Shown: one piece after another, positions 57,716-64,000 of the stretch
Layout of the letters: each line of letters starts with the position of its first letter
Position numbering within the stretch: position 1 is the first letter of the stretch
Source: a candidate division TM6 bacterium GW2011_GWF2_32_72
Lineage (GTDB): Bacteria; Babelota; Babeliae; Babelales; CAIQNR01
Direction of reading: 5' to 3'
Assembly (NCBI GenBank): GCA_945882015.1
Contig: CAMCVM010000001.1
Span: forward strand, 1 to 64,000
Length of the DNA: 64,000 nt
Program-made: the position numbers and the translations under genes
The notes under the pieces: model-generated
Databases searched by the model: none
What the model was told of the DNA's origin: nothing
What the model saw: only the letters and a program-made list of their open reading frames with translations

Positions 57716-57979
57716 TTACACTGTTTGACGTGAAACAACACGTGCTAAATACATATACTTAGTCTTAGCCAATGGTCGACCTTCAAAAAACTCGACAACA
57801 TCCCCAACAACTGCCTCGCTTTTTTCATCATGCACTTTATAATTTTTCTGTGCTTTCAAGACTTTTCCGAAGATAGGGTGCTTTAATGTTCTGGTTGTTT
57901 TAACAATAATAGTTTTATCCATTTTGTCAGAAATAACCTCTCCCAGAAAAATTCGTCGTGTTTTTTTACTTGTTTCCAT
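57716..57979 (-). CDS. rpsQ: 30S ribosomal protein S17
   Basis: RRIFLGEVISDKMDKTIIVKTTRTLKHPIFGKVLKAQKNYKVHDE. Confidence 0.95.
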   Translation of the reverse strand: METSKKTRRIFLGEVISDKMDKTIIVKTTRTLKHPIFGKVLKAQKNYKVHDEKSEAVVGDVVEFFEGRPLAKTKYMYLARVVSRQTV

Positions 57980-57985
57980 ACCGTA

Positions 57986-58219
57986 CTATTCCTTATGAGC
58001 AACCGTGGTTTGCACGTCTACTTGAGATTTTTGTCCAAGCAAGGTCAAACTACGTGCAATATTTTTACGTAATTTCTTAAATTGAGAGTAATCTTTGATA
58101 TGCGTTGTTGAAGAACTTAAACGCAATCCAAATAATTCTCTTCTTAAATCTTCAACTTTAGTTTCGAGCTCTTTTGTACCCAAACCACTCAACTTTTGCA
58201 TAGCTTTATGCGACAACAT
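57986..58219 (-). CDS. rpmC: 50S ribosomal protein L29
   Basis: [42 protein letters not shown] before ATG 58219 inside rplP. Confidence 0.92.
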   Translation of the reverse strand: MLSHKAMQKLSGLGTKELETKVEDLRRELFGLRLSSSTTHIKDYSQFKKLRKNIARSLTLLGQKSQVDVQTTVAHKE

Positions 58220-58637
58220 TTGGTTGCTCCTCTTGTTTTTTAACAACACGAACTTTTAGAGGAAGTTTTGAAGCAGCAAGACGGAAAATTTCTCGTGCTT
58301 TAGTTTCAGAAACTCCTGAAATTTCACAGAAAATTCTACCTCTTTTAACTACTGCAACCCAAACTTCAGTTGAACCTTTTCCTTTACCCATACGAGTTTC
58401 GGCAGGTTTTTTACTAACTGGTTTATCAGGAAAAAGACGAAGGAAAAATTCACCTTCTTTTTTCAATTTTCTTGACATGGTCACACGCATCGCTTCAATT
58501 TGCTGAGCTGTCACCCATGCCGGCGTTAAAGCTTCTAACCCGAATTGACCAAATGCAACAGTACGGCATCCTTTAGAGATTCCCTTACGTCTTCCTCGTT
58601 GCATTTTTCTAAATTTTGTTTTTTTTGGCATCAACAT
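58206..58637 (-). CDS. rplP: 50S ribosomal protein L16
   Basis: [55 protein letters not shown]. Confidence 0.97.
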   Translation of the reverse strand: MLMPKKTKFRKMQRGRRKGISKGCRTVAFGQFGLEALTPAWVTAQQIEAMRVTMSRKLKKEGEFFLRLFPDKPVSKKPAETRMGKGKGSTEVWVAVVKRGRIFCEISGVSETKAREIFRLAASKLPLKVRVVKKQEEQPNVVA

Positions 58638-58661
58638 GACATATCTTTCAACAGTTTAATT

Positions 58662-59294
58662 TCATGCAAATTGGTATTCGCCGCGACCAATCCAAACCTT
58701 CACACCAATTTTACCATAAGTAGTATTAGCTTCTGCAAAGCCATAATCAATATCAGCTCGCAAAGTATGTAAAGGAACAGAACCAGTACGCATCCATTCT
58801 TTTCGTGCAATTTCAGCACCATTTAAACGACCACCACAACAGATCTTAATACCAGTTGCACCAGCACGCATAGTATTTGTTGTTGATCGCTTCATTGCCT
58901 TTTTAAAACTTCCACGTTTTTCAAGTTGCTCAGCAATGCTTTTTGCTACTAATGTTGCATCCAAATCAGCATTTTTTACTTCTTGCACAGATACTTCAAT
59001 TGAATTTTTACCAGTCAATTTTGCAATATCTTTACGAAGGACATCTATATCCTGTCCTTTTTTCCCAATAACAAGTCCTGGACGACCAGAGTGAATAATT
59101 ACTTTAATGCTGTCACCCGCTTTTTCGATTTCAACCCGAGCAACTTCAGCATGCTTAAGGTTTTTATCGACAAATCTACGAATAACTAAATCTTCAAGCA
59201 ATTGTTGACCATAGCTACGACGAGCAAACCATTTAGCATCCCAGTCTCTGTACACTCCGATTCTAAAGCCTTTTGGGTTAACCTTTTGTCCCAT
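58662..59294 (-). CDS. rpsC: 30S ribosomal protein S3
   Basis: [24 protein letters not shown]...[24 protein letters not shown]. Confidence 0.97.
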   Translation of the reverse strand: MGQKVNPKGFRIGVYRDWDAKWFARRSYGQQLLEDLVIRRFVDKNLKHAEVARVEIEKAGDSIKVIIHSGRPGLVIGKKGQDIDVLRKDIAKLTGKNSIEVSVQEVKNADLDATLVAKSIAEQLEKRGSFKKAMKRSTTNTMRAGATGIKICCGGRLNGAEIARKEWMRTGSVPLHTLRADIDYGFAEANTTYGKIGVKVWIGRGEYQFA

Positions 59295-59295
59295 A

Positions 59296-59649
59296 CTACG
59301 CCTTCCTCGTTGTTGCAGATTTTTGTTCTAAAATCACACTGATGTGACTAAAACGTTTCTTTTGTTCTGACGCTCGCCCCATTGCTCCAGGCTTGAAATA
59401 ACGGTGTGTGCGTCCTTCATCAACTTTAATTTCTTTAATACATAAATTCTCTAACTCAACCCCTTGCAAATTTCTTGCGTTAGCGGCTGCTGATTCAATC
59501 ACTTTTTGTAATGGCGATACACGCTTTGTTCTATGCGTGGCCAACCAACCAAGTGCGTAATCAACACCCTTACCGCGCACCACATCAGCGAGTGGGCGAA
59601 GTTTGTAGGGAGAGAAAGGAATTCGTTTTGCTTTTGCTACAAATTGCAT
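59296..59649 (-). CDS. rplV: 50S ribosomal protein L22
   Basis: [27 protein letters not shown]...[29 protein letters not shown]; start ATG 59649 preferred. Confidence 0.95.
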   Translation of the reverse strand: MQFVAKAKRIPFSPYKLRPLADVVRGKGVDYALGWLATHRTKRVSPLQKVIESAAANARNLQGVELENLCIKEIKVDEGRTHRYFKPGAMGRASEQKKRFSHISVILEQKSATTRKA

Positions 59650-59703
59650 ATTTGTTGTCCTTGAAAACATCTTTTAGAAGCTGCTTTTAGCATACCTTAT
59701 TTA

Positions 59704-59988
59704 TTAACCCTGAGCAACTCCAGCTTTACGTTGTCCACTATGCAATCTGAAGGTTCTGGATGGGGCAAACTCACCAAGGCGATGCCCTACCATATTTTCA
59801 GTAATAAACACAGAAACAAACTTTTTACCATTATGAACCGCAAATGTTAATCCCACAAACTCAGGAAGTACCATACTTCTGCGAGACCATGTTTTAATTG
59901 GTTCATGTTTTTTTGCCTCTTTTGCCGTGCGTACTTTGTTAAGCAACGAGACATCAACAAATGGGCCTTTTCGTGTTGATCGAGTCAT
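59704..59988 (-). CDS. rpsS: 30S ribosomal protein S19
   Basis: [18 protein letters not shown]...[27 protein letters not shown]. Confidence 0.97.
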   Translation of the reverse strand: MTRSTRKGPFVDVSLLNKVRTAKEAKKHEPIKTWSRRSMVLPEFVGLTFAVHNGKKFVSVFITENMVGHRLGEFAPSRTFRLHSGQRKAGVAQG

Positions 59989-60009
59989 TATTATTTTCTT
60001 CCTACGTTA

Positions 60010-60834
60010 TTACTTATTGCTTTTTCGTCGTCTTAAAATAAGTGGGTTTTTTCTCTTACGAGTACGAGTTCCTTTGCAACCTTTACCCCAAGGAGATTGT
60101 GGATGCTTACCTGATTTTGAACGTCCTTCACCACCACCATGAGGGTGATCAACAGGGTTCATAGCCATACCTCGAACACTTGATCTAAATCCACGCTGTC
60201 TTGTACGACCTGCTTTACCCCAGCTAATATTTTTATAATCAGCATTTCCAAGAGTACCGACAGTCGCCCAACAATCGATATGCACCATACGAACTTCACT
60301 TGAAGGCATACGTAATGTTGCATATTCTTCTGTTTTTGCCATCAATTGCACAGTAGTTCCTGCGCTTCGAGCAAATGTACCGCCTGATCCTGGCTTTACT
60401 TCAACGTTGTGAATATTAAAACCTACAGGAATTGCTCTAATAGGAAGACAATTACCTGGTTTAGCTTCAGCAGTTTTTCCCGCAAGAATCGTATCTCCAA
60501 CTTTTAAACCTTCAGGTAACAAAATATAACGTTTTGCGCCATTTCTGTAAGCAACTAACGAAATACGTACGTTACGATTTGGATCATACTCAACTGTTGT
60601 AATTTTACCTTCAACGTCACGCAATGTTCTCAAGAAATCAATAACTCGATAACGACGAACAGCTCCACCACCGCGATGACGAACAGTAATCCGCCCGTAT
60701 GCATTTCTTCCACCAGATTTTTTTAATCCGATAGAAAGACTTTTATGTGGAGTTGTTGTAGTAATATCGTCAGAAGATAAAAAAGTTTGAAAGCGTAAAG
60801 AAGGGTTTCGTGGTTTTCTTTTAATAATTGCCAT
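60010..60834 (-). CDS. rplB: 50S ribosomal protein L2
   Basis: GRNAYGRITVRHRGGGAVRRYRVIDF...RGMAMNPVDHPHGGGEGRSKSGKHPQSPWGKGCKGTRTRKRK. Confidence 0.98.
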   Translation of the reverse strand: MAIIKRKPRNPSLRFQTFLSSDDITTTTPHKSLSIGLKKSGGRNAYGRITVRHRGGGAVRRYRVIDFLRTLRDVEGKITTVEYDPNRNVRISLVAYRNGAKRYILLPEGLKVGDTILAGKTAEAKPGNCLPIRAIPVGFNIHNVEVKPGSGGTFARSAGTTVQLMAKTEEYATLRMPSSEVRMVHIDCWATVGTLGNADYKNISWGKAGRTRQRGFRSSVRGMAMNPVDHPHGGGEGRSKSGKHPQSPWGKGCKGTRTRKRKNPLILRRRKSNK

Positions 60835-60836
60835 TG

Positions 60837-61193
60837 TTACTCCTTACTCGCTTGTGTAACAGGTTGCTCTTGTTGTTGCATCATTGAAGCATCAAAGCCA
60901 GTTTGACCTAATGCATCAATGCTATAACCGTCTTTTAAGGTAATAATAGCTTTTTTAATAGTCTTACCCTTAATCTCTTGTCGTCTATTATTCAAGCGTT
61001 TTTTGCCTTTACGAATAATAATTCTAATCTTTTCAACTTTAACGTTAAAAAGTTTTTCAAGAGCCTGACGAACAAGTGACTTATTTGCTTCCATGTGCAC
61101 TTGCACAATAAGTTGCTTTAACTTGCTATTCAGCTGATAAGCTTTTTCAGTAATTATCGGACCTTTGACAATATCATAAATAGTTAAATCCAT
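60837..61193 (-). CDS. rplW: 50S ribosomal protein L23
   Basis: IYDIVKGPIITEKAYQLN...VEANKSLVRQALEKLFNVKVEKIR-type core; synteny. Confidence 0.94.
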   Translation of the reverse strand: MDLTIYDIVKGPIITEKAYQLNSKLKQLIVQVHMEANKSLVRQALEKLFNVKVEKIRIIIRKGKKRLNNRRQEIKGKTIKKAIITLKDGYSIDALGQTGFDASMMQQQEQPVTQASKE

Positions 61194-61843
61194 CTTGCCA
61201 CCATTTCCTTAAAGCTTTCGATATCCTTTTTCAATACAATCCAACGGCTAGCATCTGCTAGATCGTACACGTTTGCTGCATCAAAAAATACAATACGCAC
61301 TGATGGAATATTTGCAAAAGAAGCTGCTGTTAATAAATCGTGTGGTGCTAAAAATAAGTTCACCGGTGTATTAACTAATTGTGCTTGCTGTAATGCTGAA
61401 AAAGCTTGCTTTGTTTGCGGAATCGCACCTTGCAATGACCAATCTAAAGCGATCAATAATTGTTTATCAAGTGCATTCCATACCAATGCGCCACCTAATG
61501 CTTGACGACTCTTTTTTGTTGTTTTTAATGTACGGGTTCTTTTTTGTGGTCCAAAAATAACACCACCACCACGCCATAATGGAGACGTTGCAGCACCTGC
61601 ACGAGCCCTACCTGTTCCTTTTTGTTTCCATGGTTTCTTATTTGAACCAGAAACTTCAGCGCGGCCTTTGCAAGCGACTGTTCCTTGCCGCCAATTTTGT
61701 AACAATTTTCTTACTTCAATAGCAAAGATCTCTGGCACAACTGTTTTTCTTTGTTCTTCAACAAGTCCCAAATCTTTTGGCGACAACATGTGTACTATCT
61801 TTGTCTCAGTTGAAACTTTTTTTATTGTTTCTGTTTTAGTCAT
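61184..61843 (-). CDS. rplD: 50S ribosomal protein L4
   Basis: QGTVACKGRAEVSGSNKKPWKQKGTGRARAGAATSPLWRGGGVIFGPQKR. Confidence 0.96.
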   Translation of the reverse strand: MTKTETIKKVSTETKIVHMLSPKDLGLVEEQRKTVVPEIFAIEVRKLLQNWRQGTVACKGRAEVSGSNKKPWKQKGTGRARAGAATSPLWRGGGVIFGPQKRTRTLKTTKKSRQALGGALVWNALDKQLLIALDWSLQGAIPQTKQAFSALQQAQLVNTPVNLFLAPHDLLTAASFANIPSVRIVFFDAANVYDLADASRWIVLKKDIESFKEMVARWI

Positions 61844-62466
61844 GCTTTTACTCCGTTCTGAACAAAGACAACCGATCCTGATTTACCAGGGACTGCCCCT
61901 TTAATAAGAACAAATTGCGCATTTTTTTCAATTTTTACCAATTGAAGGTTTTGAACCGTCTTTTTGATGGCTCCCATGTGACCAGGTAATCTCTTACCTT
62001 TTATCACACGACCACGAGCACGCAAATGACCTACAGAACCTGTACGTCTACCTGTCTTATCTCCGTGACTAGAACAACCACCTTTAAAATTATGTCGTTT
62101 AACCACACCAGCAAACCCACACCCTTTAGTTGTTCCCACAACATCAACAAGTGAGCCTTCTTGAAAGGTTTCAAAGAAGTTAGCATGTTGGCCTACAGAT
62201 AATTCTTGAGCATTATCTTGCAACTTAACTTCTTTAACAACTCTAAAAAATCTTTTTAGAGCTTTGCCCCAATCAGCTGAAAATGGCTGTCCTTCAAAAC
62301 GCTTTCTAACTAAACCAACCACGACAGCGTTATAACCATCTCGTGCTTGATTCTTTGTGCCAAGCACAAACCAATTTGAAACATCTACAACTGTGACAGG
62401 TACAACTTTGTTGCCTGCAAACACTTGAGTCATCCCAAGTTTTTTACCAAAAAAACCTTGTGTCAT
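61840..62466 (-). CDS. rplC: 50S ribosomal protein L3
   Basis: GFFGKKLGMTQVF...GTTKGCGFAGVVKRHNFKGGCSSHGDKTGRRTGSVGHLRARGRVIKGKRLPGHMG. Confidence 0.97.
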   Translation of the reverse strand: MTQGFFGKKLGMTQVFAGNKVVPVTVVDVSNWFVLGTKNQARDGYNAVVVGLVRKRFEGQPFSADWGKALKRFFRVVKEVKLQDNAQELSVGQHANFFETFQEGSLVDVVGTTKGCGFAGVVKRHNFKGGCSSHGDKTGRRTGSVGHLRARGRVIKGKRLPGHMGAIKKTVQNLQLVKIEKNAQFVLIKGAVPGKSGSVVFVQNGVKA

Positions 62467-62481
62467 CTTTCTTATTCCCTA

Positions 62482-62787
62482 TCACTTAATTTCAACATCT
62501 ACACCAGATGAGATGTTCAACTTCATGAGCGCGTCCATCGTTTGATCTGACGGTGATACAATATCTAAAACTCTTTTATGAGTAGTCAAATCAAATTGGT
62601 CACGCGACTTTTTGTCTATATGTGGTGATCGCAATACAGTAAACACTTTCTTTTTATTAGGCATTGGAACGGGTCCAACAATTTCTGCACCCGTTCTTTT
62701 TGCTGCTAAAACTATTTGCTTTACTGCCTTGTCGAGCAACTGATGATCATATGACTTCAGCGCTAAACGAATTTTTGGCTTTTTCAT
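62482..62787 (-). CDS. rpsJ: 30S ribosomal protein S10
   Basis: [72 protein letters not shown]. Confidence 0.97.
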   Translation of the reverse strand: MKKPKIRLALKSYDHQLLDKAVKQIVLAAKRTGAEIVGPVPMPNKKKVFTVLRSPHIDKKSRDQFDLTTHKRVLDIVSPSDQTMDALMKLNISSGVDVEIK

Positions 62788-62801
62788 CAGTCGATCCTAT
62801 A

Positions 62802-63986
62802 TTATTCTTTAATTTCAATAACGATTCCAGAACCCACTGTTCTTCCACCCTCACGAATTGCAAAATGTAAATCTTTTTCCATTGCAATCGGAGCGATTAA
62901 TTCAACATTGATTTCAACGTCATCACCTGGCATAACCATTTCACGACCAGCATCTAATGTTACTACACCGGTAATGTCTGTTGTTCTGAAATAGAACTGA
63001 GGACGATATCCAGTAAAGAAAGCACTATGACGGCCACCTTCTGCTTTAGTTAATACGTATACTTTAGCTTTGAATTTTTTATGAGGAGTAATTGAACCAG
63101 GTTTAGCGACAACCATACCACGTTCAATATCTTTCTTTTCAACGCCACGAAGTAACAATCCAACGTTATCACCAGCTTGACCATCGTCCAATGTCTTTTT
63201 AAACATTTCAACGCCAGTAACTGTTGAGTTCATTTTTTTACCAAAACCAATGATTTCAACTGCATCACCTGTTTTGATTTTACCTCTTTCAATTCTTCCT
63301 GTTGCAACGGTACCACGACCTGAAATCGTAAATACACCTTCAACTGGCATCAAGAAAGATTTATCCACATCCCGTACTGGTAATGGAATTGCTGTGTCTA
63401 CTGCTTCCATCAATTTATTGATAGAATCAACCCATTTAGCATCGCCTTCTAATGCACGAAGTGCTGAACCTCTTACTACTGGAATGTTTGCGCCATCAAA
63501 TTCATACTTAGTTAAAAGTTCACGAATTTCTTCTTCAACCATATCAACCATATCTACGTCATCAACCATGTCTACTTTGTTCAAGAAAACTACTAATTGA
63601 GGGACGCCAATGTTGTGTGCTAACAATATATGTTCACGAGTTTGAGGCATTGCACCATCAGCTGCTGAAACAACTAAAATTGCTCCATCCATCTGTGCCG
63701 CACCGGTAATCATGTTTTTTACATAATCAGCGTGACCAGGACAGTCAACGTGTGCATAGTGACGATTTGCTGTTTCATACTCTACGTGAGAAGCAGAAAT
63801 AGTAATACCACGTGCTTTTTCTTCTGGTGCGTTATCAATTTCGTCAAACGCTTTAAATGTAGCTCCACCTTTTTCTGAAAGAACTTTTGTAATCGCAGCG
63901 GTTAATGTTGTCTTACCATGATCAACGTGACCAATGGTACCAATATTAACGTGCGGCTTATTACGCTTAAAGATATCTTTTGCCAT
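62802..63986 (-). CDS. tuf: elongation factor Tu
   Basis: [29 protein letters not shown]...[37 protein letters not shown]. Confidence 0.98.
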   Translation of the reverse strand: MAKDIFKRNKPHVNIGTIGHVDHGKTTLTAAITKVLSEKGGATFKAFDEIDNAPEEKARGITISASHVEYETANRHYAHVDCPGHADYVKNMITGAAQMDGAILVVSAADGAMPQTREHILLAHNIGVPQLVVFLNKVDMVDDVDMVDMVEEEIRELLTKYEFDGANIPVVRGSALRALEGDAKWVDSINKLMEAVDTAIPLPVRDVDKSFLMPVEGVFTISGRGTVATGRIERGKIKTGDAVEIIGFGKKMNSTVTGVEMFKKTLDDGQAGDNVGLLLRGVEKKDIERGMVVAKPGSITPHKKFKAKVYVLTKAEGGRHSAFFTGYRPQFYFRTTDITGVVTLDAGREMVMPGDDVEINVELIAPIAMEKDLHFAIREGGRTVGSGIVIEIKE

Positions 63987-64000
63987 AATATTTACTCCTG

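Noticed and set aside
48786-63600. Plus-strand ORFs opposite the ribosomal protein operon
   Set aside because: Antisense shadow ORFs over highly conserved genes
63540-63600. [12 protein letters not shown] acidic repeat in EF-Tu
   Set aside because: Likely a small local variation in a variable helix of EF-Tu, not evidence of new function
1-64000. CRISPR arrays, prophage, IS elements, defence systems
   Set aside because: No regularly spaced repeats, transposases, integrases or recognisable defence genes were seen by eye

Overview
AT-rich, gene-dense bacterial window. It most resembles a reduced-genome, host-associated lineage; Candidatus Dependentiae/TM6 (Babeliae) is my inference from gene content and was not tested. 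The right ~16 kb (47.6-64 kb, minus strand) is a nearly canonical tuf-S10-spc-alpha ribosomal protein superoperon (tuf to rplQ), with no rpmD between rpsE and rplO. The left ~47 kb mixes housekeeping genes (tag, sppA, mreC, dus, gatC/gatA, ATP-dependent DNA ligase, pgsA, secD, hemW-like, serS, HU, tatD, rnhA-like, gap, nfo, sbcC, six tRNAs) with many genes for signal-peptide-bearing proteins I cannot assign. The most interesting accessory content is: (i) a minus-strand operon at 501-3222 of overlapping (ATGA/TGATG) genes for small secreted proteins, containing a double-frameshifted paralog, an unlisted 29-aa micro-ORF and a signal peptide/NTF2-like/AAC(6')-like GNAT fusion; (ii) a secreted proline-rich protein ending in a consensus eukaryotic-type C2H2 zinc finger (32170-32988); (iii) a ~1970-aa secreted protein of unknown function; (iv) other candidate secreted proteins (25359-26897, 45436-47037, 37162-37623). 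Small features absent from the ORF track were found by reading: a DUF5679-like zinc ribbon (8348-8506), rpmJ (50571-50687), the 29-aa ORF (827-916) and an ogt C-terminal remnant (3813-~3962). No CRISPR array, rRNA, transposase or integrase was seen. All family calls are by eye, with no database search.
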